From Azospirillum sp. 412522 (GTDB lineage: Bacteria; Pseudomonadota; Alphaproteobacteria; Azospirillales; Azospirillaceae): DNA of 64,000 nt. The notes under the pieces are model-generated. The model ran no database searches and was not told the origin of the DNA. It worked only from the letters and a program-made list of their open reading frames with translations. Position numbers and translations under genes: made by a program. Numbering within the stretch: the stretch's first letter is position 1; each line of letters starts with the position of its first letter. The stretch covers positions 124,001 through 188,000 of the forward strand of contig NZ_RWIJ01000002.1 in NCBI RefSeq assembly GCF_019805165.1, given 5' to 3'. This document shows, piece by piece, positions 45,353-54,725 of the stretch.

Positions 45353-46297
45353 TCAGTACAGAACGTTCTGGGCTTCCGGCGTCGCCAGATTGGCCTTGGT
45401 CACCAGCACCACGCCGGTGTCGAGCGCCTTTTCGACCTTCTCGCGCTTGGTCAGCTTGACTGCCGTCTGCACCCCGAGATAGCCCATCTGGTAGGACCCC
45501 TGGACGGCGATGGCCTCCAGCGTGCCGTCCTTGACGAAGCCCTGGAGATCCTGGTTGCCGTCGAAGCCGACCGCGGTGATGTGGCCGGCCTTGCCGCTCT
45601 GGGCCAGCGCGCGGCCCATGCCGATGGCGGTCGGCTCGTTGGCGCCGAAGATGCCCTTCAGGTCGGGGTTGGCGGCCAGCACGTCGGTAGTCTGGTTCAG
45701 CGCGGTCGCCATCTGCGACTGCGAATAGAAGGGACCGACGATCTCCAGCTTGGAATGGTCCTTGATGTATTTGGTGAAGCCGCCGACCCGGCCGATCTCC
45801 GACCCGGCGCCGGCGACATAGGACATGACGGCGATCTTGCCGCTGGTGCCGACCTTGTCGATCAGCGCCTTGGCGCACAGCTCGCCGGCCTTGACGTTGT
45901 CGGTGGACAGCATGGCCTGGTAATACTGCTTGCCGGCGTCGGCGACGGAGGAGTCGATCAGCACCACCGGGATCTTGGCTTCCCAAGCCTTCTTCAGGGC
46001 GGGGACCAGCGCGTCGGGGTCGGACGGGGCCAGCACGATGCCGGCGACCTTCCGGTTCACTGCGTTCTCGACCATGTTGACCTGATCGGCGATGGCCGAT
46101 TCCGACGCCGGACCCTGGAAGGTCATGGTATAGCCGTCCGCCTCCTTCTGGGCGGTGGCGGCACCCTTCTGCACATTCTGCCAGAAGGTGGAGTTCACGG
46201 TCTTCACCACCACGGCGATTTCCTTGTCGGCGGCGAGGGCCGAACCTGTGGCGAGAGCGATGGCGGACGCCAGACAGGCCGAAACGAAGCGCTTCAT
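45353..46297 (-). CDS. Sugar ABC transporter substrate-binding protein (CUT2, RbsB-like)
   Basis: This 314-residue binding protein has a Sec signal peptide ending SALA and a type-1 periplasmic fold (AVVVKTVNSTFWQNVQKG, VAGIVLAPSDPDALVPALKK, GIFGANEPTAIGMGRAL). It belongs with the permease and ATPase upstream to form a CUT2 importer for a monosaccharide. It is 72 bases downstream of the permease gene. Confidence 0.88.
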   Translation of the reverse strand: MKRFVSACLASAIALATGSALAADKEIAVVVKTVNSTFWQNVQKGAATAQKEADGYTMTFQGPASESAIADQVNMVENAVNRKVAGIVLAPSDPDALVPALKKAWEAKIPVVLIDSSVADAGKQYYQAMLSTDNVKAGELCAKALIDKVGTSGKIAVMSYVAGAGSEIGRVGGFTKYIKDHSKLEIVGPFYSQSQMATALNQTTDVLAANPDLKGIFGANEPTAIGMGRALAQSGKAGHITAVGFDGNQDLQGFVKDGTLEAIAVQGSYQMGYLGVQTAVKLTKREKVEKALDTGVVLVTKANLATPEAQNVLY

Positions 46298-46369
46298 GGT
46301 TTCACTCCCGATTGGTTTGTTTTGGGCGATTGGCTTTTTTTGCGGACGTCTGCCGGTCGAAAACGCCGG

Positions 46370-47443
46370 TCAGCGCCGGTTGCGGATCTGGTCGATCCAG
46401 ACGGTCAGCAGGATGACCAGACCGATGATGATCTGCTGGGTGAAGGACGATACGCCGTTCATGTTCAGCCCGTTGCGCAGGATGCCGATCACGAAGGCGC
46501 CGATGGCGGTGCCGGAGATCGTCCCCACCCCGCCGATCAGCGAGGTGCCGCCGATGACGGCGCTGGCGATGGCGTCCAGCTCGTACATCACGCCCTCGTT
46601 GGGCTGGGCGGTGACGAGGCGGGACATCAGGACGCAGCCGGTCAGGCCGGCCAGCGTGCCGGACAGGACGTAGGTGAACAGGGTGACGCCGGCGACGTTG
46701 ACGCCGGACAGCCGGGCGGCCTCCGCGTTCGAGCCGACGGCGTAGATATGGCGGCCCAGCGTGGTGCGGCTCAGCATGATCGCCACGGCGATGGCGATCA
46801 CCACCATCAGCACCACCGGATAGGGGATGCCGGGGAAGACCACGTCGGGAAAGCCATCCTCGCCGATGCGGACGATGCGGAACATGGCGCCGTTGCCAAG
46901 CTCGCCGAAGGACTCGCCCAGGCCCGACACGGCGCGGGCGCCGGTGATCTGCAGGGCGACGCCGCGTGCCACCATCATCATGCCCAGCGTGGCGATGAAG
47001 GGCGGCAGCTTCAGCCGCGTCACGCACAGCCCGTTGAGCAGGCCGCAGAAGGCGCCGACCAGGATGCCCAGCCCCATGCCGAGCGGCACCGGCGCCCCCG
47101 CCTTGACCGCCAGCGCCGCGACCACGCCGGCCAGCGCCAGGACGGAGCCGACCGACAGGTCGATGCCGCCGGTGATGATGACGCAGGTCGCGGCGATGCC
47201 GAGATAGGCGATGGAGGTGACCTGCAGGGCGATGGTCATGCCGTTGCCGACGCTGAGGAAGGCGTCGCTGGTCATGGAGAAGACGGCGACCAGCACCAGA
47301 AGCCCGGTCAGCGCGGCGAATTTCTGGATCAGGTCCTTGCGCCGGTCGTTCATCACCCGGCCGTCCATCGTCTGGGGGCTGCCGCCCGACGGCTGGCGCG
47401 GCTGGGCGGCGGCTTCAAGGACCTTCGTCGTCGGATTGCTCAT
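46370..47443 (-). CDS. Sugar ABC transporter permease (CUT2, RbsC-like)
   Basis: This 357-residue RbsC-type permease has multiple membrane segments and the characteristic CVIITGGIDLSVGSVLAL, GTLGRHIYAVGSN-like (TTLGRHIYAVGSNAEAARLS) and AIASAVIGGTSLIGG segments. Its ATG at 47443 overlaps the stop of the ATPase gene by four bases. It forms a homodimeric channel for the CUT2 importer. Confidence 0.9.
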   Translation of the reverse strand: MSNPTTKVLEAAAQPRQPSGGSPQTMDGRVMNDRRKDLIQKFAALTGLLVLVAVFSMTSDAFLSVGNGMTIALQVTSIAYLGIAATCVIITGGIDLSVGSVLALAGVVAALAVKAGAPVPLGMGLGILVGAFCGLLNGLCVTRLKLPPFIATLGMMMVARGVALQITGARAVSGLGESFGELGNGAMFRIVRIGEDGFPDVVFPGIPYPVVLMVVIAIAVAIMLSRTTLGRHIYAVGSNAEAARLSGVNVAGVTLFTYVLSGTLAGLTGCVLMSRLVTAQPNEGVMYELDAIASAVIGGTSLIGGVGTISGTAIGAFVIGILRNGLNMNGVSSFTQQIIIGLVILLTVWIDQIRNRR

Positions 47444-49026
47444 GTCGTTTCGGCTCCCGGCGCCGCCGGGCGGCCGTGGCCCGAGGCGAAATGCATGATC
47501 TCTTCCTGGCTGGTCTCGCGCGTGTTCAGCACCGCGGTGATCCGGCCTTCGTGAAAGACGGCGACACGGTCGGTAAGGCCGAGGATCTCCGGAAGTTCGG
47601 AGCTGATCAGCACCACGCCGATCCCCTCGGCGGCCAGCCGGTCGAGAAGCTGGTAGATGGCGAACTTGGCGCCGACGTCGATGCCGCGCGTCGGCTCGTC
47701 GAAGAACAGGATGCGCGACTGGCGGAACAGCCACTTGGCGATGACGATCTTCTGCTGGTTGCCGCCCGACAGCAGCCGGGCCACCTGATGCGGCGACGGC
47801 GTGCGGATCGACAGCATCTGGATGTAGCGCCAGGCCGCCTGCTCCTCCGCCTTGCGGTCGATGAAGCCGAGCGCGTTGGACACCGCCCCCATGTTGGCCA
47901 GCGTCAGGTTCTGGGTGACCGACATCTTGACCGCCAGCCCATGGCTCTTGCGGTCCTCCGACAGGTAGGCGATGCCGTGGGCGATGGCGTCGCGCGGCGT
48001 CTTCACCGTGATCGCGCGCTCGCCCAGCCGGATGGTGCCGGCGTCCAGCGGGTCGGCGCCGAAGATCGCCCGCGCCACCTCGGTGCGGCCGGCGCCCATC
48101 AGCCCGGCGAAGCCCAGGATCTCGCCGCGCCGCAACTCGAAGCCGACATCGTGGAAGACGCCGCGGCGGGTCAGTCCGCGCACCTCCATCAGCACTTCGG
48201 ATGTCGGTATGGAGGTTCGTTCCGGGAACTTGTCGTCCAGCGAGCGGCCGACCATCCGCGCGACGATCTCGTCGACGCAGGTGTCGGCGAAACTGCGGGT
48301 ATCGACGAAACGGCCGTCGCGCAGAACCGTGACGCGATCGACGATCAGCGCCATCTCGTCCAGCCGGTGGGAGATGTAGACGATCCCCACCCCCTGCTCC
48401 TTCAGTTCCCGGATCACCTGGAACAGCAGGGCGGTTTCGGATTCGGTCAGGGACGAGGTCGGCTCGTCCATGATGACGATCTCGGCGTTCAGCGACAGCG
48501 CCTTGGCGATCTCCACCATCTGGCACTGGGCGACCGACAGGGATTTGACCAGCGCGTCGGGGCGGATGTCGACGCCCAGCCGGTCGAGGCAGGCCTGGGC
48601 CTGCCGGCGCAGCGCCGAGCGATCGACGAAGAATTTGCTGGGCCAGCCGCGCTTCGGCTCGCGCGCCAGGAAGATGTTCTCGGCCACGCTCAGATGCGGG
48701 ACGAGGTTCAGTTCCTGGTGGATGATGGCGATGCCGGCCCGTTCGGCGTCGAGCGAGGAGGCGAAGCGCCGGACCTCGCCCTTGTAGGTGATGCTGCCCT
48801 CGTCGGGCTGGTACTGGCCGCTGATGATCTTCATCAGCGTCGATTTTCCGGCCCCGTTCTCGCCGCACAGCGCGTGGACTTCGCCGCGCCGCAGGTCGAA
48901 GCCGACGCCGTCCAGCGCCAGCACGCCGGGGAACCGTTTGGTGATGCTGTCCAGCCGCAGCAACTCGGTTGCCGCCACGGCTGGGGGGAACCGGCCGGGG
49001 GCCGTTCCGAGCGACGCTTGCTGCAT
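47440..49026 (-). CDS. Sugar ABC transporter ATP-binding protein (CUT2, RbsA-like, two ATPase domains)
   Basis: This 528-residue protein has two fused ABC domains. The first has Walker A GENGAGKST (about 55-63) and Walker B IVIMDEPTSSL. The second has a degenerate P-loop GLMGAGRTE, signature LSGGNQQKIVIAKWL and ILFFDEPTRGIDVG, the usual RbsA pattern. The ATG at 49026 is set by a GGGGAGG ribosome binding site. The order A-C-B on the minus strand, followed by sugar-metabolic genes, suggests one transcript. Confidence 0.9.
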   Translation of the reverse strand: MQQASLGTAPGRFPPAVAATELLRLDSITKRFPGVLALDGVGFDLRRGEVHALCGENGAGKSTLMKIISGQYQPDEGSITYKGEVRRFASSLDAERAGIAIIHQELNLVPHLSVAENIFLAREPKRGWPSKFFVDRSALRRQAQACLDRLGVDIRPDALVKSLSVAQCQMVEIAKALSLNAEIVIMDEPTSSLTESETALLFQVIRELKEQGVGIVYISHRLDEMALIVDRVTVLRDGRFVDTRSFADTCVDEIVARMVGRSLDDKFPERTSIPTSEVLMEVRGLTRRGVFHDVGFELRRGEILGFAGLMGAGRTEVARAIFGADPLDAGTIRLGERAITVKTPRDAIAHGIAYLSEDRKSHGLAVKMSVTQNLTLANMGAVSNALGFIDRKAEEQAAWRYIQMLSIRTPSPHQVARLLSGGNQQKIVIAKWLFRQSRILFFDEPTRGIDVGAKFAIYQLLDRLAAEGIGVVLISSELPEILGLTDRVAVFHEGRITAVLNTRETSQEEIMHFASGHGRPAAPGAETT

Positions 49027-49316
49027 GGCACCTCCCCATCCGGCAGCGTTCGCGCCGTCTGGCTGCTTTGTCGAGCAAACCGCTGATCTTGCCGGCCGTA
49101 CCGTCCGTTGCGGGCGCGGCCGGGCTGGCGTCACTCCGCCGCCTGCGCCTGCCGGCGCTGTGGCCGGCGGCCGGAAGCCCGGCTCTCCGATCGGACCTTC
49201 GATCCGATCCGGTTCGGATGGCTCGGCGGCTTTCCGGCCCCCAGCGGGCCATGGCGCAGACGTTTCATGGAGCGTTTCCCGAATTTCTTGTTGTGTTCGC
49301 CGGTCGGCGGTTCCGG
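49027..49316 (-). promoter_or_regulatory. 290-base gap upstream of the CUT2 operon with tandem dyads
   Basis: No gene is evident in this stretch. It contains the perfect palindrome TCCGATCGGA (49186-49195) and, seven bases on, a dyad ATCCGA-N6-TCGGAT (49202-49219), sharing the core CCGA/TCGG. Such a tandem arrangement looks like an operator controlling the importer genes, so the CUT2 operon may have its own promoter separate from the SDR gene upstream. Confidence 0.45.
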
Positions 49317-50190
<874 letters not shown>

Positions 50191-51006
50191 TCAGTCGAGC
50201 GAGAAGATTTCCGATATACGCCGGGTGGCTTCCTCCAGGGCGGCGAGGATCTCCTCCGGTTCCTTCGGGACCTGCCGGGTGCGCAGGTAGGGGCAGGTCA
50301 GGGCGGCGACGGCACCGCCCTCGCGCCGGTCGATCACCGGGCAGGAGAGGTCGATGACGGCTTCGGTGATCCCGCTCGGACGGGCGACATGGCCGGCGGC
50401 GCGGATGGCGTCCAACGCGTGGCCAAGCGCGTCCAGGTCGATCCACGGATCGTCCCGCCGCAATTCCTCATACAGGGCGTGGCGGCGGCGGGCGCTGGTG
50501 AATGCCATCAGGCAATGGCCGGAGCCGGTCAGGACCAGCGGCTGGCGATAGCCGATGCGGACGGTGAAACCGATGTGGCTGGTGCTTTCCACCCGCGCCA
50601 CCACCGCGATCTGCGTTCCGGACTTGACGGCGAGATGGCAGGAATAGCCGGTCGTCTCGGCGAAGGCGTTCATGAAGGGCAGGGCGATTTCGATCAGCGA
50701 GCGGTTGACCGGCCGGTTCATGCCCAGCCGGAACAGCCGGTCGGTCACCTGGAAACGGTCGTCACCCTCCAGCCGCTCGATATAGCCCCGCAACGCCAGC
50801 ACCGAGACCATGCGGAAGATCTCGCCCTTGGTGCGCCCTACCCCGTCGCCGATCTGCTGCAACGATTGCGGGTCGCGGCATTCGGACAGGAATTCCAGGA
50901 TATCCAGGCCTTTTTCCAGTGCCGGGGCGGAGTATCGCCGTTCGCGGTCCGGCGTATCGGACATGTCGGCGGGCGTATCGGCCGGATCTCTGTCGGTTCC
51001 GTTCAC
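50191..51006 (-). CDS. IclR-family transcriptional regulator
   Basis: This 271-residue regulator has an IclR winged helix (YSAPALEKGLDILEFLSE, then SLQQIGDGVGRTKGEIFRM) and a C-terminal IclR effector domain (SGHCLMAF, ITEAVIDLSCPVID). The GTG at 51006 is chosen because GGGAGGA lies eight bases upstream; an ATG at 51039 is possible. It probably controls the minus-strand sugar genes beginning with the SDR gene. Confidence 0.87.
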   Translation of the reverse strand: MNGTDRDPADTPADMSDTPDRERRYSAPALEKGLDILEFLSECRDPQSLQQIGDGVGRTKGEIFRMVSVLALRGYIERLEGDDRFQVTDRLFRLGMNRPVNRSLIEIALPFMNAFAETTGYSCHLAVKSGTQIAVVARVESTSHIGFTVRIGYRQPLVLTGSGHCLMAFTSARRRHALYEELRRDDPWIDLDALGHALDAIRAAGHVARPSGITEAVIDLSCPVIDRREGGAVAALTCPYLRTRQVPKEPEEILAALEEATRRISEIFSLD

Positions 51007-51043
51007 GCTGGCGTCCTCCCTCTTTTGCCGGTGCGGCATCGTT

Positions 51044-51323
51044 TTACCTATGATTCACCCACTTCACCGGAAAAACAATGAGGGACTGGGGCGCGACCCG
51101 CTCCTCCGTTGCCGAAAGACAGTGAAAGCTGATCCGCCGCTTGCGCCGGATCAGGCAAGTTTCGCCGTCCGCTGCGATGGGTTGGGCAAGCAGGCTGTGG
51201 CGCAAGATCGGATAGCCGAGCAGGGCGAGAGTCAGCGCCTGCTTCGGCCACGTCTGGGTCGGCCGATAGAACCACATGCAGCCCCAACCCGGCCACGGCC
51301 AGTCCCAGCAGCACAGGCACCAT
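51044..51323 (-). pseudogene. Possible frameshifted small membrane protein gene
   Basis: An ATG at 51323 opens a frame with a hydrophobic start (MVPVLLGLAVAGLGLHVV). After about 18 codons its composition becomes poor, while a neighbouring frame from 51277 continues with coding-like codons (WFYRPTQTWPKQALTLALLG) and stops at 51044. The first half of one frame and the second half of the other together look like one small two-span membrane protein interrupted by a frameshift near 51270. A sequencing error or true disruption cannot be told apart, and the whole call is tentative. Confidence 0.3.
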
Positions 51324-51333
51324 CCCGGCGGAG

Positions 51334-51945
51334 TCACATGCGCCCTGAGGCCTCCCGCGCCAGTCCGGCATAGTGGCGCACGTCGAAGGCGATGAACTCC
51401 ACCTCGGCGTCGGTGACGTCGCGCAGGAATTTGGCCGGGCTGCCGGCCCAGAGCTGGCGGGCGGGGATGCGCTTGCGCGGGGTCAGCAGCGCGCCGGCCG
51501 CCAGCATGGCGCCGCTTTCCACCACCGCCCCGTCCAGCACGATGGACCCGATGCCGATCAGGCAGCCGTCGGCCAGCGTGCAGCCATGCATCCGCACCCC
51601 ATGGCCGATCACGACGTCGGCACCGATCACGGTGGGATAGTCGTTCAGCATGACGTGGACGATGGTGCCGTCCTGGATGTTGGTGCGTGGCCCGACGGTG
51701 ATGCTGTGATCGTCGCCGCGCAGGACGCAGCCGTACCAGACGCTGGCCTCCGCCCCGATGGTCACGTCGCCGACCACCACCGCGCCGGGAGCGATGTAGG
51801 CGTCGGCCGCGATGCGCGGCCACACTCCCTTGACGGGCTGGATGATGGCGCCGGGGTGGCGGGCGAGCAGGACCTCCCCGGTTTCCAGAGGCCCGGTTTC
51901 CAGAGGAACGCCAAAGCCAGTCCCGTCGACTCTCTCGGTGGTCAT
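51334..51945 (-). CDS. Gamma-carbonic anhydrase-like hexapeptide-repeat protein
   Basis: This 203-residue protein is a left-handed beta-helix of hexapeptide repeats (PGAVVVGDVTIGAEASVWYG, then IQDGTIVHVM and VIGHGVRMHGCTL) of the gamma-carbonic anhydrase/YrdA/PaaY type. The metal-binding histidines are suggested by VHV, IGHG and MHG. Function may be carbonic anhydrase or thioesterase. The ATG at 51945 follows GGGGAC; a 32-residue N-terminal extension lacks support. It is on the opposite strand to the iron module that starts at 52135. Confidence 0.86.
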   Translation of the reverse strand: MTTERVDGTGFGVPLETGPLETGEVLLARHPGAIIQPVKGVWPRIAADAYIAPGAVVVGDVTIGAEASVWYGCVLRGDDHSITVGPRTNIQDGTIVHVMLNDYPTVIGADVVIGHGVRMHGCTLADGCLIGIGSIVLDGAVVESGAMLAAGALLTPRKRIPARQLWAGSPAKFLRDVTDAEVEFIAFDVRHYAGLAREASGRM

Positions 51946-52062
51946 TCTTCTTGTCCCCGTTGGTCCGGCCCGGGTCATGCCGGCCGGAACGATGGGACCG
52001 AGTGTAGCCGAAGTCCGGCTTCGTTGGGATGGCTCCGGCATGAAGGCAATTAGTATTGCAAA

Positions 52063-52077
52063 TGAGAATGAATATCA
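52063..52077. promoter_or_regulatory. Fur-box-like site
   Basis: TGAGAATGAATATCA matches the 7-1-7 Fur consensus TGATAATnATTATCA closely, differing at two arm positions. It lies 58 bases before the DUF3649 gene, whose operon has a typical iron-uptake accessory content, so iron repression by Fur (or a related alphaproteobacterial Fur-family repressor) is likely. The divergent carbonic anhydrase-like gene is 117 bases away on the other side. Confidence 0.65.
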
Positions 52078-52134
52078 TTAATTGGGGATGAGTTCGTCCG
52101 ATCAGCGCGTGGGCACAATGAATCGAAGGCCATC

Positions 52135-52467
52135 ATGATGAAGACCGGCCGGCGCCTTGAAACCCGTGCGGGAGGGAGGTCCCTACCGCCGCGCCTCCAC
52201 ACGACCGCACGGGTGACGGCGGCGGTGTTCGGCGCCTACGGCTTCGCCTGGGGCCTCGCCGCCTTCGGGGCGGAGCTGGGGGCGCTCGCCGGCATGGCGC
52301 CGGCCGAGGCGGTCACCGCCTCCAGCCTGCTGGCGCTGGTGACGCTGCCGGCTGCCGCGTTGTGGGCCTTCGCGGTGCCGCGGGTGGCGGTCGGCTGGGC
52401 GGTGCTGGGCGGTGGTGGGACCTTGCTGATCGCGGCGTCGCACCTGGCCGGGATGTCGGCGCCATGA
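52135..52467 (+). CDS. DUF3649-like iron-uptake accessory membrane protein
   Basis: This 110-residue protein has three hydrophobic segments (VTAAVFGAYGFAWGLAAFG, ASSLLALVTLPAAALWAFAV, AVGWAVLGGGGTLLIAASHL) and fits the small DUF3649 proteins found beside PepSY proteins in siderophore-linked iron uptake loci. An ATG at 52138 is an equal alternative start. Its stop overlaps the PepSY gene start (ATGA). It lies behind a Fur-box-like site. Confidence 0.7.
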   Translation: MMKTGRRLETRAGGRSLPPRLHTTARVTAAVFGAYGFAWGLAAFGAELGALAGMAPAEAVTASSLLALVTLPAAALWAFAVPRVAVGWAVLGGGGTLLIAASHLAGMSAP

Positions 52468-54035
52468 CGGCGCGGAAGCGCAAGTTGATCAGCCCCGAAC
52501 TGCGTGCGGCCATGCTGTGGCCCCACACCTGGGCCGGAGTCACGCTCGGCGGGCTGCTGATGCTGATCTTCTTCATGGGGTCGCTGGCCGTCTTCGCGTC
52601 GGAGATCGACCGCTGGATGATGCCCGACACCCGTGTCGGCGCGGTGGAGGTCGGGCCGGTCTCGCTCGACCATGCGGTGGTGCCGGTGGTGGAAAAGCTC
52701 GCCGCCGGCCGGGCGGTGCGCGACTGGTTCGTCCAACTACCGGACGAGCGGCGGCCGGTGATGGCCTTCCGGGTGCGGACGGAGAGCGGCAATGCCGCAG
52801 GGGTGGCGACGACCGACGGCACGCTGTTGCCGCCGGTGGGAACGCTGGGCGCCGGGTCCTTCTTTTATCCGCTGCATTACAGCCTGCTCCTGAAGGCGGG
52901 CTTCGTCGGCTATTGGATCGTGTGCTTCGCGTCGGTGGCGATGCTGGCCGGGCTGATCTCCGGCGTCATCATCCATGCGCGGATCTTCAAGGACTTCTTC
53001 ACCTTCCGCAGCTGGGGGCAGTTCCGCCGCTCGCTGCTCGACCTGCACAACCTGACCGGCGTGCTGGTTCTGCCCTTCCATCTGATGATCACCATCACGG
53101 GGATCGTCATCGTCCTGCCGATCGTGCTGCCGGCCGGCGTCCAGGCGCTCTATGGCGGCAATCTGCTGCGCTTCTACGACGATGCGCTCGGCAATTACAG
53201 CCGGCCGCGCAGCGGCATCGCGGCCCCGATGGCGCCGCTCGATCCGATGGTGGCGGAGGCCAAGCGGCTGTGGGGCGGCGGCGAGGCGGCGGTGGTGTTC
53301 GTCTACAATGCCGGCGATGCCGCGTCGGTCGTCCGCGTCAACCGCGACACCGGCGACCATATCAGCCTGGACGTCCAGCCGGTCTTCTTCGACGGCGTCA
53401 CCGGCGCCCTGCTGAAATACCAGTCGCCGGGACCGGTCGTGGCGACGCACCGCGTCCTGTCGGGGCTGCATTTCGCCGCCTTCGAGCATTGGCCGCTGCG
53501 CTGGCTGTATTTCCTGTTCGGGCTGGCCGGCTGCGTGCTGATCGGCACCGGCATGCTGTACTGGATGGAGAAGCGCCGGGTCGCCCATGGGCGGAAGCCG
53601 GGCATGGGCTGGCGCAGCGTCGCCGCGCTGGCCTGCGGCAGCACCACCGGCCTGCTGATCGCCACGCTGGCGATGATGGCGGCCAACCGGCTGCTGCCGG
53701 CCGGCATTCCGTCGCGGGAACTGGTGGAGGTCGGCGTCTTTTTCCTGAGCTGGATCGGCACCGCCATCCATGCCGCCGTCCGTACCCGGACCGATCCGCC
53801 CTGGAGCGTGCAGTGCGCCGCCGTCGCCCTGCTGGCGGCGGCTTGCGTGGTGCTGAACTGGATCACGACGGGGGAGCATCCCGTCCGCGCAGCCGCCGCG
53901 GCCGATTGGGCGGTGCTGGGCGTCGATCTGGTGCTGGCGCTGACCGCCTATGTCGCGTGGCGGGCGTCGCGGCGGCTGGTGCGCCGGGACTCTCCCGACC
54001 TCTCAACCCTGGCGAAGGTGACCGACCATGCCTGA
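52464..54035 (+). CDS. PepSY-associated membrane protein (iron uptake/ferric-siderophore reductase-like)
   Basis: This 523-residue membrane protein is of the PepSY_TM family. An N-terminal WPHTWAGVTLGGLLMLIFF helix is followed by a large periplasmic domain and further helices with the conserved LHNLTGVLVLPFHLMI, THRVLSGLHFAAFEHWPLRW and a C-terminal helical bundle. Histidines in the helices could bind haem. Such proteins are thought to reduce ferric siderophores or help uptake in the inner membrane. The ATG at 52464 overlaps the previous gene; the DUF3325 gene overlaps its end by eight bases. Confidence 0.87.
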   Translation: MTARKRKLISPELRAAMLWPHTWAGVTLGGLLMLIFFMGSLAVFASEIDRWMMPDTRVGAVEVGPVSLDHAVVPVVEKLAAGRAVRDWFVQLPDERRPVMAFRVRTESGNAAGVATTDGTLLPPVGTLGAGSFFYPLHYSLLLKAGFVGYWIVCFASVAMLAGLISGVIIHARIFKDFFTFRSWGQFRRSLLDLHNLTGVLVLPFHLMITITGIVIVLPIVLPAGVQALYGGNLLRFYDDALGNYSRPRSGIAAPMAPLDPMVAEAKRLWGGGEAAVVFVYNAGDAASVVRVNRDTGDHISLDVQPVFFDGVTGALLKYQSPGPVVATHRVLSGLHFAAFEHWPLRWLYFLFGLAGCVLIGTGMLYWMEKRRVAHGRKPGMGWRSVAALACGSTTGLLIATLAMMAANRLLPAGIPSRELVEVGVFFLSWIGTAIHAAVRTRTDPPWSVQCAAVALLAAACVVLNWITTGEHPVRAAAAADWAVLGVDLVLALTAYVAWRASRRLVRRDSPDLSTLAKVTDHA

Positions 54036-54327
54036 TGTGCTGCCGCTGCCCGGACTGTTCGGGCTCTGCTACCTTGCCTTCGCCGCCCTTGCCCTGACGG
54101 TGGAGCGGCATTGGCGCGACCTGGTCGATTCCAGGCGGGGACCGCCGCGCCGCACGGTGTTCCGGCTGCGGCTGGCGGCCTTGCTTTGCATCGCGGCGGC
54201 GCTGTCCGTTGCCGTGCGTCACGAAGGGGCCGGTTTTGGCATTCTGCTGTGGGCGCTGGCGCTGAGCGCCGGGGCGCTGGCGGTCTCGGCCACCATCGCC
54301 TGGAGGACCCGGTCCGCCCGTGGCTGA
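54028..54327 (+). CDS. DUF3325-like small membrane protein
   Basis: This 99-residue protein has about three hydrophobic segments. It starts LPLPGLFGLCYLAFAALALT and has ERHWRDL, in the manner of DUF3325 proteins that accompany PepSY and DUF3649 in iron modules. It overlaps the PepSY gene by eight bases and ends the operon. Its function is unknown beyond the association with iron uptake. Confidence 0.72.
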   Translation: MPDVLPLPGLFGLCYLAFAALALTVERHWRDLVDSRRGPPRRTVFRLRLAALLCIAAALSVAVRHEGAGFGILLWALALSAGALAVSATIAWRTRSARG

Positions 54328-54345
54328 GCGGCCGGTCCGCCGGTC

Positions 54346-54567
54346 TCACAGGCGCATCATGCGGAAAATGGCGATGAACATCACGACAACGCCCACCTCG
54401 GCAACGGTCGCCAGCCAGGCCGGATGGAACACGATGCCGAGCGGCATGATGAGCAGGAGGATCAGCGACGGAAACACGACGTAGGGGGATTCGAACCGGC
54501 GGAACTTCGCCTCCGTCGTGGCGCCTTCGTCTGCGAGCGCGGATGGCTCGGCCGGCTGCATGGACAT
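54346..54567 (-). CDS. Small two-span membrane protein, uncharacterised
   Basis: This 73-residue protein starts at the ATG at 54567 behind a GAGGG ribosome binding site (a second ATG is two codons later). Its N-terminal half is soluble and acidic. Two hydrophobic segments follow (VVFPSLILLLIMPLGIVF and LATVAEVGVVVMFIAIFRM). It converges with the DUF3325 gene. I do not recognise the family. Upstream, at 54679-54725, is an operator array matching the one in front of the next LysR gene, so it is probably a target of that regulator. Confidence 0.65.
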   Translation of the reverse strand: MSMQPAEPSALADEGATTEAKFRRFESPYVVFPSLILLLIMPLGIVFHPAWLATVAEVGVVVMFIAIFRMMRL

Positions 54568-54678
54568 CGGATCGGACCCTCGATTGCTGGTTGGATGCGT
54601 GTGGGGCGGCAGGGCGCCGGCATCGACGCCGGACAGGCCCCGGCCTTCCCGCAAAACCGATCCTAGGCAGCGGCATTC

Positions 54679-54725
54679 ATCGGAAAAAGCGAAATAAACC
54701 GATATTATCCATCGGCTTTTCCGAC
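54679..54725. promoter_or_regulatory. Dyad array upstream of the small membrane protein gene (LysR-type sites)
   Basis: This stretch contains ATCGGAAAAAGCGAA (54679-54693), the dyad AACCGAT-N7-ATCGG (54697-54715) and ATCGGCTTTTCCGAC (54711-54725), where T54712 and A54724 are separated by eleven bases as in LysR sites. The same elements in a related order occur at 55748-55776, on the other side of the LysR gene. The array lies 112 bases before the small membrane protein start. Confidence 0.65.
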
